From NCBI GenBank assembly GCA_934746015.1, contig CAKVEW010000001.1, positions 248,001 through 312,000 of the forward strand: a stretch of DNA of 64,000 nucleotides, in the 5' to 3' direction. The notes under the pieces are model-generated. The model worked only from the letters and a program-made list of their open reading frames with translations. It was not told where the DNA came from and searched no databases. A program made the translations under genes and the position numbers. This document shows positions 48,268 through 58,018 of this stretch, in pieces (within the stretch, counting starts at the first letter, position 1; each line of letters begins with the position of its first letter). This DNA is from an uncultured Clostridium sp. (lineage in GTDB: Bacteria > Bacillota > Clostridia > Clostridiales > Clostridiaceae).

Positions 48268-49200
48268 TTATTTATCATTAAATATATAATCTTTCATTGA
48301 AGCCTTAACATTCTGAATATCAAAAGTTAAAAAATAAGTTCCATTTATCATTTGCCCTTCAGCCTGTTCATCTCTTGGAAATCTATCCTGCTCTAAGCCC
48401 TTCATTGCAAGTCCACTAAATTCAGTACCTAATCCTAATAAAGCACTTTTAGACATATTAGTTTGAATATATGGTAAAAACTCATTAACTAATTGTGGAT
48501 ATTCAGTTAAAGATGTATTTTTCAACTTATTAAATATTGCATTTATAACTGTTCTTTGTCTTTCAGTTCTCTTATAATCTCCACCAGTTGCATATCTAAT
48601 TCTAGAATAGGCTAAAGCTTGATTACCATTTAATAAGTGTTCCCCTGGGGATGATATTCCTGAAATATGAGAAACTTCCTCATCAGTTATATCAATATTA
48701 ACTCCACCTATTTTATCAATTATATTTACTAGAGAATTAAAATTAACTACCATAACTTCACTTATGTTTAAATCAAAGTTTTCATTTAAGGTTTTTAATG
48801 CTAATTCTGCTCCACCAAAGGCATAGGCATGATTTATCTTATCCCTTCCATGTCCATCTATATTAACATAAGAATCTCTCATTATAGATGAAAGTTTTAT
48901 CTTATTATGAACACTATCTAAAGTAAGAATCATAATAGAATCGGATCTTCCTACTAAGTCATCATCTCTTGAATCTATACCAAGTAAAGCTATATTCTTT
49001 ATTTCCTTAAATTCTTCTTTTGTTTCAGTATTTATTCCAATATTATCAGTATTAACTTCTATACTTTCTACTTTATCAAGGGTTTTATTTATATAAATAT
49101 ACCCTCCAGCAATTACTGCAAGTATAATACCTAAAATAATACTTATAGATAATATTATTATTTTTTTCTTTTTTGATTTATTCTTTTTATAACTATTCAT
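48268..49200 (-). CDS. LytR-CpsA-Psr (LCP) family ligase
   Basis: Transfers polysaccharides from undecaprenyl carriers to peptidoglycan on the outer face. 310 aa with an N-terminal anchor helix (about 14-35 after SYKKNKSKKKK). LCP domain: IALLGIDSRDDDLVGRSDSIM, TLDSVHNKIKLSSIMRDSYV, DKINHAYAFGGAELALKTL, and the SPGEHLLNGNQALAYSRIRY block with conserved Arg. It lies downstream of the first polysaccharide locus with its own promoter and terminator, suggesting a role in attaching that polymer to the wall. Confidence 0.93.
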   Translation of the reverse strand: MNSYKKNKSKKKKIIILSISIILGIILAVIAGGYIYINKTLDKVESIEVNTDNIGINTETKEEFKEIKNIALLGIDSRDDDLVGRSDSIMILTLDSVHNKIKLSSIMRDSYVNIDGHGRDKINHAYAFGGAELALKTLNENFDLNISEVMVVNFNSLVNIIDKIGGVNIDITDEEVSHISGISSPGEHLLNGNQALAYSRIRYATGGDYKRTERQRTVINAIFNKLKNTSLTEYPQLVNEFLPYIQTNMSKSALLGLGTEFSGLAMKGLEQDRFPRDEQAEGQMINGTYFLTFDIQNVKASMKDYIFNDK

Positions 49201-49311
49201 AAGTTAACTCCATACCAATTCAATTTTTTATTTTACCTTGTAGTAATTAACATAACAATCCATAAAGTTTTAAAGTAGTTATTCTATAGATCCATATAGT
49301 TTAATAATTTC

Positions 49312-49339
49312 TTTATAAACTATTGCGTAAATTAATCAA
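49312..49339 (-). promoter_or_regulatory. Probable LCP gene promoter
   Basis: TTGATT (49334-49339), 16 bases, TATAAA (49312-49317) on the minus strand, about 110 bases ahead of the LCP start. Weak match in AT-rich sequence, so tentative. Confidence 0.4.
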
Positions 49340-49429
49340 TATAATTATTACAATAATTCTACTACTATATACCTATTTTAGATTTTGAAAATACTTAATT
49401 CTTAAATTATTAATTTGGTTATAAAAAAC

Positions 49430-50125
49430 TTATGAATTTCTTTGCTTACGATATTCAACTATTCTATTATAGTCTTCAATAAAATCTATCTCTGACCAAA
49501 ACATATTGCTTACATCTTTTACATTAATCTCAAATTCATCTATGAAAGAATACAAAACATTTTCCCACCATAAATTATGCTGTTGTCTTTCAATAAAAAT
49601 TTCTAATCTTCCTAAAAATTTATTCAGAAAATCTTGTCTAATTTTAGCAATACCAACATATTCTCCAGTAAAATCATCAAGTTCTTTTCCATGATTTGTA
49701 AGTATTGATCCTTCACATTTAAATAGATAATCCATTCCCCTACTAGTATCCATTAGCATAACCTGTTCTTGGTTATCTTCTAGAACAACATCCAAAATAT
49801 CTTGTTCCCAAAAAACATCAGCATTTGCAATAATAACATCATCATTACATAATTCTTTTTTTGCAAACCATAATGATGCAATACTGTTAGTAATATCATA
49901 AAAAGGATTATAAAAATATTTAACATTTAATCCTTGTAAAGAATTAACAATCATCTCCTTTTTATATCCTATAGCAACTATTACTTCTATATTGTTTTTT
50001 AATAATAATTCTACAGTGTACCTAATCAACGGTATCCCACCTATATCTAATGTTGATTTTGGACTTTCTCCTATATATCTACTGATCCTTGTACCACGTC
50101 CCCCAGCAAGTAAAATAGCCTTCAT
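49430..50125 (-). CDS. LicC-like nucleotidyltransferase
   Basis: Cytosolic NTP transferase (231 aa) that activates a phosphorylated small molecule, in relatives phosphocholine to CDP-choline. N-terminal LLAGGRGTRISRYIGESPKS is the nucleotide-binding loop; IIANADVFWEQDIL carries a metal-binding Asp. The C-terminal region (EYVGIAKI, WWENVLYSFIDEFEINVKDV, DFIEDYNR) resembles phosphocholine cytidylyltransferases. It is the last gene of the first polysaccharide locus, behind LicD, an aminotransferase and a GNAT protein. Substrate uncertain; phosphonate or phosphoamino-alcohol are alternatives to choline. Confidence 0.85.
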   Translation of the reverse strand: MKAILLAGGRGTRISRYIGESPKSTLDIGGIPLIRYTVELLLKNNIEVIVAIGYKKEMIVNSLQGLNVKYFYNPFYDITNSIASLWFAKKELCNDDVIIANADVFWEQDILDVVLEDNQEQVMLMDTSRGMDYLFKCEGSILTNHGKELDDFTGEYVGIAKIRQDFLNKFLGRLEIFIERQQHNLWWENVLYSFIDEFEINVKDVSNMFWSEIDFIEDYNRIVEYRKQRNS

Positions 50126-50172
50126 TTAAATATCCTCCAATTTAGGTTTATTCTTAAAATAAAATCTTTTTA

Positions 50173-50964
50173 TTAATTTTTTAATGTTAATTTCCCATAA
50201 CTTGAATGTATCTTAGCACCTAAATTTAAATACATCTTAAGAACATTCTCTTCGTGACAAAATAAAACAGCTTCTCTTCCCTCTTCGATAAGTATATTAG
50301 AAAGATAAGTATGTAATAATCGTGCATATCCTCTGCCTCTATATCCTTCAGAAACAATTAATCCCCCCATAACAGCTATTCCTTCAGCTTCTGCATAAGT
50401 AGCGTAATGTGCAATTATATTTCCATTATCTTTAATAATGTAATTTCTTCCTGTTCTATCTTCATATCTATTTATAAATTGATTCATTAAATCTATAGGA
50501 TTATAATGACCTCCTATTCCTTTATCAGTACAGACAAGTTTTGCGCTTTCCTCTAAATCTTCTTTCTCCGCTAATTTAGGATATATATTACTTTTAGTTA
50601 TTTTTACATACGGTTGCGTTAAAACAACTCCATAAGTATCTTCATATAATTCATTTGTTCTACTATACAATTTTTCAATTATATCCTTTTTCCCTGAAAC
50701 CATCGCAGGTTTATACTCTAAAATAAGTGATATAATATCTGTATAGTCCTGCTCACCTTCTACAACATAAATCTGAAAACTATTATAATATTTTAGAACT
50801 ATCTTTTTTATTTTGTTATTGTCTCTACATATCCAAACTTTCATAAAGTCCTTATTTAATCCATATGTTAATATATCTATATACATATAAACATTATTTA
50901 AAATATCCTTTTTCAGTTCTTTAATAATATCAATCTTATCAGATTCTGAAGCTATATTTATCAT
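50173..50964 (-). CDS. GNAT family acetyltransferase
   Basis: 263-aa protein with a C-terminal GNAT domain (about 155-263): GRNYIIKDNGNIIAHYATYAE, the acetyl-CoA loop VSEGYRGRGYARLLH (Q/RXXGXA pattern), and the AVLFCHEENVLKMYLNLGAK strand-helix. The N-terminal half is less conserved and could bind the acceptor. Its ATG overlaps the aminotransferase stop by 4 bases (ATGA), implying coupling. It may acetylate the amino group installed by that aminotransferase. Confidence 0.85.
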   Translation of the reverse strand: MINIASESDKIDIIKELKKDILNNVYMYIDILTYGLNKDFMKVWICRDNNKIKKIVLKYYNSFQIYVVEGEQDYTDIISLILEYKPAMVSGKKDIIEKLYSRTNELYEDTYGVVLTQPYVKITKSNIYPKLAEKEDLEESAKLVCTDKGIGGHYNPIDLMNQFINRYEDRTGRNYIIKDNGNIIAHYATYAEAEGIAVMGGLIVSEGYRGRGYARLLHTYLSNILIEEGREAVLFCHEENVLKMYLNLGAKIHSSYGKLTLKN

Positions 50965-52028
50965 AAAATCCCCTTCTCACTCATATCCCTTAATGCATTA
51001 ATTAAAGTTTCATTGTCAAATGTTTTAATATTACCAATATGCCCTACCCTAAATAATTTTTTACTTAAATCTCCTCCATTTGGACATATAAAAATATCAT
51101 AATTGTCTTTTAAATATTCAAAAATTTCATTAGCTGCCATTTTACCTTTAGGTCTTAACGGTGTGAGTGCATTAGACATAGAAGATGATACTATCTCTAA
51201 TGGTAGTCCACTTATTTTATTTCTAAAGTCATCTGCTATATATGCTACTTCAGAAATAACCTTTTCTATACCAACCTCATTAATTTTCTTTAATCTTTTG
51301 TTTAATTGAATTAATGTACTCACTGCTGGTGTAAATGGTGTTTGTCCCCTTTTGCCATCTTCCAAATAATTTTTAAAGCCAAAATAAACGCTCTTTACTC
51401 TATTATCTAATGCCCTTTTTTGTGCTTTATCATCTATTATTATAAATGCTAATCCTGGTGGAAGTGCTAATGCTTTTTGTGAACTAATTATAACTGCATT
51501 AACACCTTGCATATCAAATTTATCTGCTAAAAATGAACTTATTGCATCTACTACTAAAAAAAGATTATTTCTTTTACAAAAGTCCTTAACTAAATCCATG
51601 TCATATAGAACTCCTGTTGATGTTTCATGTACATTGATTAGGAATCCTGTAAACCCCTTATTTTCATATGGATCTAGCTTTTCTTTAGTTAATATTTCAC
51701 CATAATTAAGATTTATTTCTTTTGAGTTAATTTCATGTATATCACAAATTTCTTTAAATCTTTTTCCAAAGCTTCCGCCATTCACTACTAAAACTTTATC
51801 ATTTTTAGTAAAGAAATTCATTACCGATGCTTCCATAGCTGCTGTACCGGAAGCAGTTAAAAATATTACTCTTGAATCACTGGATGCATTAACAAACTTT
51901 TTTAATAACTTCTCATTTTCTAACATTATTTCAGAAAATTCATTAGTTCTAAAATAAGGTATTTGCTGACTACCTATATCTAATATTTCTTTCTCCATAA
52001 GTACTGGACCTACTGCAAAATTTAACAT
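50961..52028 (-). CDS. Class V PLP aminotransferase
   Basis: PLP enzyme, alanine-glyoxylate/2-aminoethylphosphonate aminotransferase group, 355 aa. From the ATG at 52028 (7 bases after GGAG) it starts MLNFAVGPVLMEKEILD. The PLP phosphate-binding TASGTAAMEASV, the Asp in LFLVVDAISSFLADKF, and the Schiff-base Lys in VIISSQKALALPPGLAF are intact. Next to LicD and a LicC-like gene it may make an amino group on a small phospho-alcohol or phosphonate. PEP mutase and phosphonopyruvate decarboxylase are not in this window, so true AEP synthesis would need genes elsewhere. Confidence 0.87.
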   Translation of the reverse strand: MLNFAVGPVLMEKEILDIGSQQIPYFRTNEFSEIMLENEKLLKKFVNASSDSRVIFLTASGTAAMEASVMNFFTKNDKVLVVNGGSFGKRFKEICDIHEINSKEINLNYGEILTKEKLDPYENKGFTGFLINVHETSTGVLYDMDLVKDFCKRNNLFLVVDAISSFLADKFDMQGVNAVIISSQKALALPPGLAFIIIDDKAQKRALDNRVKSVYFGFKNYLEDGKRGQTPFTPAVSTLIQLNKRLKKINEVGIEKVISEVAYIADDFRNKISGLPLEIVSSSMSNALTPLRPKGKMAANEIFEYLKDNYDIFICPNGGDLSKKLFRVGHIGNIKTFDNETLINALRDMSEKGIL

Positions 52029-52100
52029 TATCATTCTCCTAACTCTCAATTAATTAGATTACACTATATAAAATAATTATTATATTAACTTCAAATTACT

Positions 52101-52895
52101 TTATTTCTTATATGCTTTATATTTGTGATGAGTAACTTGCTTTTCTTTTGGTGGCATTTTCATATAATCTCCATAAATACTTAATAACCATTCATCATAA
52201 AACTTACTTACATTAAATTTTTCATTTTCAAAAGCATATTCAATATACTCTTCTAAATATTTTCTAGGTATGGGTTTATTAGCCATAAGGCCTGTTGAAA
52301 TATTACAACAATAATCTTGATTTTCAAAAGAGTATGTCTTCGAGTTATCAATCATCTTAGCATTGATTGTTTTTAAAGGTAGCCATAATAAAAGTATTTT
52401 CCCTAATAATAAAAATATATTTTTAAATATGCTTCTACTATAGCTTAACTTAACATTTTTAAAATTAGCTAGATTTCTATACAAATTTTGTTTTTTCATT
52501 ACTTCTTTATTATCGTCAATTGGTAGTCCATCTATTGGAAAAATATCTATATTAATACCCATATCATATTTTATATTGCTGTCTTCAATAAGTATGGACT
52601 TATCATATGACACTTTTGCAAAAGTATATAAATAATTTGAATCTATTTCTGCTGCATGTACAGAATAATCCTTTAAATATCCATTAAAGTTTCTAATAAA
52701 CTTATCATAGTCAGGTCTAGGCATTACAATATCAATATCATCATCCCACGGTATATACCCCTTATGCCTTATTGAACCTATTAATGTACCATATGCAAGG
52801 GAATACCTAATATTATTACCATTGCAGTATTTTACTACATTTCTTAATATTTCAAGCTGTATAGCTTTTATTTCATCAATATTCAGTTCTGTCAA
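52101..52895 (-). CDS. LicD family phosphotransferase
   Basis: Transfers a phospho-substituent (phosphocholine in known members) from a CDP carrier to cell-surface sugars. It has the DUF/LicD core: YSLAYGTLIGSIRHKGYIPWDDDIDI with the metal-binding Asp run, MPRPDYDKF, and the C-terminal PPKEKQVTHHKYKAY. From the TTG at 52895 (GGGAG, 8 bases spacing) it is 264 aa. It is in the operon with a LicC-like nucleotidyltransferase, so the enzyme pair for activation and transfer is complete, though no choline kinase or transporter gene is here. Confidence 0.92.
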   Translation of the reverse strand: MTELNIDEIKAIQLEILRNVVKYCNGNNIRYSLAYGTLIGSIRHKGYIPWDDDIDIVMPRPDYDKFIRNFNGYLKDYSVHAAEIDSNYLYTFAKVSYDKSILIEDSNIKYDMGINIDIFPIDGLPIDDNKEVMKKQNLYRNLANFKNVKLSYSRSIFKNIFLLLGKILLLWLPLKTINAKMIDNSKTYSFENQDYCCNISTGLMANKPIPRKYLEEYIEYAFENEKFNVSKFYDEWLLSIYGDYMKMPPKEKQVTHHKYKAYKK

Positions 52896-52953
52896 AATCC
52901 CATCTCCCAATTTTTATTTCTATTATATAAAACTTCTTTAACCCAGAAAAATC

Positions 52954-54240
52954 TTATATATTTTCCTTAACTTTGTTATGCCTAATAAATTTAAAACTAT
53001 TTTTATTAGTAAATTCATCAAAAAATATATAACAATACCTAGCTCTTAACACTAACATTAACAATTCAGTAATGCATCGTAAAATTGCAATATTAATCAA
53101 TGTAAATCTATTTATTAACATAAGAATAAAAAGCCCTAAAATTTGAACAACAGCCGTTATTGTTGTTGTAATTGTTGTTTCCTTTGCTTTCCCGATTGCC
53201 CCAAGGGTTGGCCATCCTAAAACCATTCCCGGAAATGATATAAATAATACTGGTATCAAGTAACGTATTACTGTTGCAGAATATAAATATTGTTCTCCAC
53301 TTATAATCAAGACTATATATTTTGCAGTTACAAAGAATATTATGCATCCTACTAATACAATTGGCATAAAAATATATATAATTTTTTTTATTAATAAAAG
53401 AGATTTTTCTCTCACCATTTGTGGATATATTCCATTAACAATTGGTGAATACATAGTATTCACAGCAGAAATCAATTGAAGAGAAACACTCCAATAAGCT
53501 ACTTGAGTACTATCCATTACAACTCCTATTAACAATGTATTTAGTGCTCCAAAAGCTGTTGTTGCAATATTAGATAAGAAGTATACAGATGATTCTTTAA
53601 TCATTTGAATACTTTTCTTTATTGCTATTATTTTTATCTTAATTCCATATTTAGCTACTTCTTTCCACGTAAATATTATTGCAATAATGGAACTTAAAAT
53701 ATCAAGGACTGGTATCCATAATATATCCATATCTGACTTCACTAAAACTAGTGTAAGGCCAGTAGATATTAATTTCATTATTACAAAGGAAATAGTAATT
53801 ACATGCATCTTTTCAATTCCACGAAATAAAAAATCCATCAAAAAACTAGATAAAGCTACAACTATAAATGAAAGCAAAGTATATATAATATTTTCTCTTA
53901 ATAATTGAATCATACTGCAAAATATTAATGTAATAATTAAGCTTGCACCAGATAATAATAGCTTTGCTAAAATTGTTTGACCAGCAATAACACCTATTTT
54001 CTCCTTATCATTATTTGCTTCTACTATATCCTTAACTGATGATAAAATAAATCCAAAATCAATTACTAGTTGGATATATACCATATATGATTTAACAAAA
54101 GTAACTGCCCCATAACTTTCTACTGATAAAACTCTCGTTAAATATGGTAGAGTTATTAATGGAAATATAATTTTTGCTGCAGTCATTAAATAAAGCATGA
54201 CTGTGTTCTTTATAACCCGACTATTAATTATACTTTTCAT
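52954..54240 (-). CDS. Wzx flippase (polysaccharide transporter)
   Basis: 428-aa integral membrane protein, about twelve hydrophobic segments. N-terminal TVMLYLMTAAKIIFPLITLP and LPYLTRVLSVESYGAVTFVKS are hallmarks of the MOP/Wzx family. It flips the lipid-linked repeat unit of the first polysaccharide. It lies between the polymerase gene and licD; a 216-base AT-rich gap (54241-54456) with no gene separates it from the former. Confidence 0.92.
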   Translation of the reverse strand: MKSIINSRVIKNTVMLYLMTAAKIIFPLITLPYLTRVLSVESYGAVTFVKSYMVYIQLVIDFGFILSSVKDIVEANNDKEKIGVIAGQTILAKLLLSGASLIITLIFCSMIQLLRENIIYTLLSFIVVALSSFLMDFLFRGIEKMHVITISFVIMKLISTGLTLVLVKSDMDILWIPVLDILSSIIAIIFTWKEVAKYGIKIKIIAIKKSIQMIKESSVYFLSNIATTAFGALNTLLIGVVMDSTQVAYWSVSLQLISAVNTMYSPIVNGIYPQMVREKSLLLIKKIIYIFMPIVLVGCIIFFVTAKYIVLIISGEQYLYSATVIRYLIPVLFISFPGMVLGWPTLGAIGKAKETTITTTITAVVQILGLFILMLINRFTLINIAILRCITELLMLVLRARYCYIFFDEFTNKNSFKFIRHNKVKENI

Positions 54241-54456
54241 AACCGCTATATCTCCTATTATTTAATTCTAAGCTTTTATTAATAATCAATAATATTATTA
54301 ATAATACTTTTTTAATTATAAATCATTATTATTTTCTACATAAATATATTTTGTACTATTAACACTCTATGTAGTTATTATTTTCTATACCATTAATTTT
54401 TAAAATTAAAACATCATCTGCATATACATAGCATATTAAAACAAAGTATATTTTTA

Positions 54457-55773
54457 TTAATAATCATCAGTCACTTCATTGTTATTAGCAAATAATGCTA
54501 TAAAAAACCATTGTACAACCCCTAAACTATTTGCTGAAAAAAATGTCATCTCTCCAAATGATATTAATATTATTGATATCATAAAGATTAACTTATATGA
54601 AAACTCCTTTGTATAATTATCTTTTTTAGCATAATAGAATAAATATAATACCAACACTCCAAATATTATCATACCTATTATTCCTGTCTCAGATAATATG
54701 GCTAAAACTATATTTCCCCTTTCAACAGGATATGATAGTTTTAATTCAAAACTCTGCAATCTACCATTAGCACCATCTACACCAAATCCAACTCCCAATA
54801 ATTTGTTTGAATAAAAATCATTCTTAAATTTATCAATTTGCCCTTCTCTACTATATAGAATTGCATCTGTTGTTTGCCCTTTCAATAATTTGGCAGCAAA
54901 TAAATTTTTAAAATTATTTTTGTAAATTAGTGCTGATATCATCAGTATACTTACTATTAAACATCCTAATCCTAAATTTTTAAATAAAACTCTACTATTA
55001 TACTGAAATGTTATAGGTTTTAAAATTAAAAAATAATACAATAAAATCAACAATAATGTTATTATACTAGTTCTAGAGTTACTCATAAAAATCTCAATGA
55101 TTGAAATAATTGCAAATACTATATTATATTTGCTAATATCTTTTATATTAGAATATAAAAATATTGAGCAACCTAAAACCATCACAATTCCAAAGCCATT
55201 AGGATTTGTAAATATTCCATTTAAAGCAACTTTATTTGTACTATAACCTTGTGGAAAAAACATTAATATTAAATTTATAATAGCAATAACTTTAAAATAT
55301 ATATTTATCCAATATGCTAAATTCTTTTTTCTATTTATTCTTACAGAAGTAAATATCGCTAAAAACCCACTTGAAAAATATATTGCTTTAAATATAGAAA
55401 CTAATGGTAACCAACTTACAAAAATTGAACTTAATATTATATAAATACAAAATATGATTATAATTAGTGCTACTTTATTTCTTTTAAAATTATTAAGTAT
55501 TTGTTTATTCAATAAGATATTTATTATTAAAAATAAATTTAATAGAGTTCTCAATCCACCTATATTACTGCTAAATATACTTGTATTTAACTGTGATATT
55601 AGAAATGAATACATAATAGCTTTTAAACTTCGCTCTATATTTCTTTTCCCATAAAAAAAAAGTATAATAATAGATAATATAGATGTAATTCTATTTAAAT
55701 TTAAAATCAATATAAATATTATAAATAATACCTCATTTTTCATTGCACTACTTTTATATATATATCTATTCAT
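54457..55773 (-). CDS. Wzy/O-antigen ligase-like polymerase
   Basis: 438-aa membrane protein with about eleven hydrophobic segments and an extracellular loop around KLLKGQTTDAILYSREGQI (about 300-345), then LLGVGFGVDGANG. That layout fits Wzy polymerases and O-antigen ligase-like proteins. From the ATG at 55773 it starts MNRYIYKSSAMKN, one base after the upstream stop; a longer reading from 55815 would overlap that gene by 41 bases without a ribosome site. Linkage unknown. Confidence 0.82.
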   Translation of the reverse strand: MNRYIYKSSAMKNEVLFIIFILILNLNRITSILSIIILFFYGKRNIERSLKAIMYSFLISQLNTSIFSSNIGGLRTLLNLFLIINILLNKQILNNFKRNKVALIIIIFCIYIILSSIFVSWLPLVSIFKAIYFSSGFLAIFTSVRINRKKNLAYWINIYFKVIAIINLILMFFPQGYSTNKVALNGIFTNPNGFGIVMVLGCSIFLYSNIKDISKYNIVFAIISIIEIFMSNSRTSIITLLLILLYYFLILKPITFQYNSRVLFKNLGLGCLIVSILMISALIYKNNFKNLFAAKLLKGQTTDAILYSREGQIDKFKNDFYSNKLLGVGFGVDGANGRLQSFELKLSYPVERGNIVLAILSETGIIGMIIFGVLVLYLFYYAKKDNYTKEFSYKLIFMISIILISFGEMTFFSANSLGVVQWFFIALFANNNEVTDDY

Positions 55774-55774
55774 A

Positions 55775-56887
55775 TTACCAATTCTCACATTCGCTAATAA
55801 TTCTAATAAATTCATCCCAAGAATTCCCTTTATTATTTATAAAATATTTGTACTTTTTTTCATTGTTTAATTGTTCTAATATAATTTGTGACCATTCTTT
55901 TTCATTATTAAATTGAACAAATTTTACACCATCATATCCATCTAATGCTTCTCTTGAGTATTCAAAATCTGAAACAATAATTGGTTTTCCATATTGAGCA
56001 GCCTCTATTAGAGGTAATCCTATCGTCTCTACATAACTTGGGAAAACTACTATGCTACATTTTTGATAATATTCCATAACTTCTTCATACGATAAAACCC
56101 CTAAAAATATGACATTACTCTCTATATTATATTTTTTTATTAATTTACATAAGTATTTACTATTATTCTTCTCTAAAGTCAAATATAATTTAATATCTTT
56201 TAAATTTCTTTCTTGCTTTATATTTTTTATAGACTTAAATAAAACTTCATGATTTTTATAAATTTCACTACTTGCTGGATAAAACAAACTTATTGTATCT
56301 TTTTCTATATATTTATTAGTACTCACTTCATTAAAATTTGGTTTTATAACAAAAATATTTCTTTTATTAATTTTATGTTGATGACTAACTTTTTGTTTCA
56401 TCCATTCACATTGTACTACTAGATATTTATTTCTGATAGTTTTATCTATAAGCAATTTATATATATATCTATAAAACCAATATTTTCTTTCTCTCTTAAT
56501 AAAAGGGTTCCATTTTATATCTTCATAATAAGGTAAAGATTGATGTAAATATACTATTTGGTTTATATCACTAAATGACCCTACGCCTGTATTTTGCAAA
56601 GATATTACTAAATTGGGAATTATATATTTTTTTTCACTCCACTTTCTTAGTCCAATAGTATCCCAATATATTCTATCTTTCCATTTTTTTGCCTTAATAT
56701 CAGTTATAATCTTAATATTATTACATTCAAACTCCTTTAAGTCTGCTGTACAAAAAATATAAAAATTATAATCATGACTGCATTTTTGAGCAACATTAAC
56801 TATAAATTGTTTTAATATGGTTAATGCTCCTCCATTTATAGCTGCTGGATTATTTACAAATATAACTTTTTTCTCTGTTAATTTCAT
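55775..56887 (-). CDS. Glycosyltransferase family 4
   Basis: GT-B retaining glycosyltransferase, 370 aa from the ATG at 56887 (GGAG 9 bases upstream; the preceding gene stops just before). Features: N-terminal KVIFVNNPAAINGGALTIL, and C-terminal domain with ISLFYPASSEIYKNHEVLFK, VIFLGVLSYEEVM and CSIVVFPSYVETIGLPLIEAAQYGKP (EX7E type). It adds a sugar to the first polysaccharide's repeat unit. Donor may be one of the amino sugars made upstream. Confidence 0.9.
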   Translation of the reverse strand: MKLTEKKVIFVNNPAAINGGALTILKQFIVNVAQKCSHDYNFYIFCTADLKEFECNNIKIITDIKAKKWKDRIYWDTIGLRKWSEKKYIIPNLVISLQNTGVGSFSDINQIVYLHQSLPYYEDIKWNPFIKRERKYWFYRYIYKLLIDKTIRNKYLVVQCEWMKQKVSHQHKINKRNIFVIKPNFNEVSTNKYIEKDTISLFYPASSEIYKNHEVLFKSIKNIKQERNLKDIKLYLTLEKNNSKYLCKLIKKYNIESNVIFLGVLSYEEVMEYYQKCSIVVFPSYVETIGLPLIEAAQYGKPIIVSDFEYSREALDGYDGVKFVQFNNEKEWSQIILEQLNNEKKYKYFINNKGNSWDEFIRIISECENW

Positions 56888-56889
56888 AA

Positions 56890-58014
56890 TTATTTTCTCC
56901 ATATAAACCTGTTAATTATATCAGTATATCCTTGAATTATATTAATCACCTTATTAGAAACATTTATATCAGTATAATCTTGAACTTTTACAAGTTCATC
57001 TCCATTTTGCTTTTGCTTAGTTATTATTTCAATAGCTTGAGTTATACTATTAAAAGTAATTCCGCCTAAAATAACAGATCCCTTATCTATAGCTTCTGGT
57101 CTTTCAGTGCTTGTTCTTATTGATACTGCTGGAAATCCCATTATATTTGATTCTTCTGCTAGTGAACCTGAATCAGAAAGTACACAAAAGGCTTCTTTTT
57201 GTAATTTATTATAGTCATAGAATCCAAATGGCTTTAATTGCTTAATATTTTCATGGAACCTTACTCCCATTTCATCAATCCTCTTCCAACTTCTTGGATG
57301 AGTTGAATATATAACTGGCATATCATATTTTTCTGCAATTGCATTTAAAGCATCTGTTAAACTCTTGAAATTCTCATCATTATCTATGTTTTCTTCTCTA
57401 TGTGCACTTACTAATATAAACTTACCTTTTTCAAGTTCTAATCTTTCAAGAACATCAGATTTATTAATCTTAGTGAAATACCTATAAAATACTTCTGGAA
57501 GTGGAGAACCTGTTACAAAAGTATATTCTTTTCTCATACCTTCAGATAATAAATACCTTCTAGCATGTTCTGTATAAGCTAAATTAATATCTGAAGTAAC
57601 ATCAACTATTCTTCTATTAATTTCTTCTGGAACATTTTGATCAAAGCATCTATTTCCTGCTTCCATATGGAATACTGGGATTTTTAGTCTCTTTGCAGAA
57701 ATAGCACTTAAGCAAGAGTTAGTATCACCTAATATCAATAAAGCATCTGGTTTTTCTTTAGATAAAATCTTATAGCTTTCTGCTATTATATTTCCCATTG
57801 TTTCTCCAAGATCATTTCCTACAACCCCCAAAAAATGATCTGGTTTTCGTAACTCTAATTCTTCAAAGAAAACATCATTTAATGTATAGTCCCAATTTTG
57901 ACCAGTATGTACTAATACATGCTCAAAATATTCATCACATTTTTTTAAAACTTCTGCTAATCTTATAATTTCAGGTCTTGTTCCAACTATTGACATTACC
58001 TTAAGTTTTTTCAT
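56890..58014 (-). CDS. fnlC: UDP-GlcNAc 2-epimerase-type enzyme, FnlC/CapG (UDP-L-FucNAc synthesis)
   Basis: Non-hydrolysing 2-epimerase family member, 374 aa from the ATG at 58014 (GGAGG upstream). MSIVGTRPEIIRLAEVL, ILGDTNSCLSAISA, FHMEAGNRCFDQ and LSDSGSLAEESNIMGFP are family signatures. The RLAEV reading after GTRPEI matches the FnlC/CapG subgroup that finishes UDP-L-FucNAc. Direct adjacency to capF- and capE-type genes supports this over WecB. The 18 codons upstream of the chosen start overlap the capF-type gene and are rejected. Confidence 0.92.
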   Translation of the reverse strand: MKKLKVMSIVGTRPEIIRLAEVLKKCDEYFEHVLVHTGQNWDYTLNDVFFEELELRKPDHFLGVVGNDLGETMGNIIAESYKILSKEKPDALLILGDTNSCLSAISAKRLKIPVFHMEAGNRCFDQNVPEEINRRIVDVTSDINLAYTEHARRYLLSEGMRKEYTFVTGSPLPEVFYRYFTKINKSDVLERLELEKGKFILVSAHREENIDNDENFKSLTDALNAIAEKYDMPVIYSTHPRSWKRIDEMGVRFHENIKQLKPFGFYDYNKLQKEAFCVLSDSGSLAEESNIMGFPAVSIRTSTERPEAIDKGSVILGGITFNSITQAIEIITKQKQNGDELVKVQDYTDINVSNKVINIIQGYTDIINRFIWRK

Positions 58015-58018
58015 ATAA

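Noticed and set aside
48641..48651. CCCCTGGGG core at 48642-48650, like the REP units
   Set aside because: It lies within the LCP coding sequence and encodes the family's conserved SPGEHL residues; flanking REP bases (GGT/GTCC) are absent, so it is coincidence.
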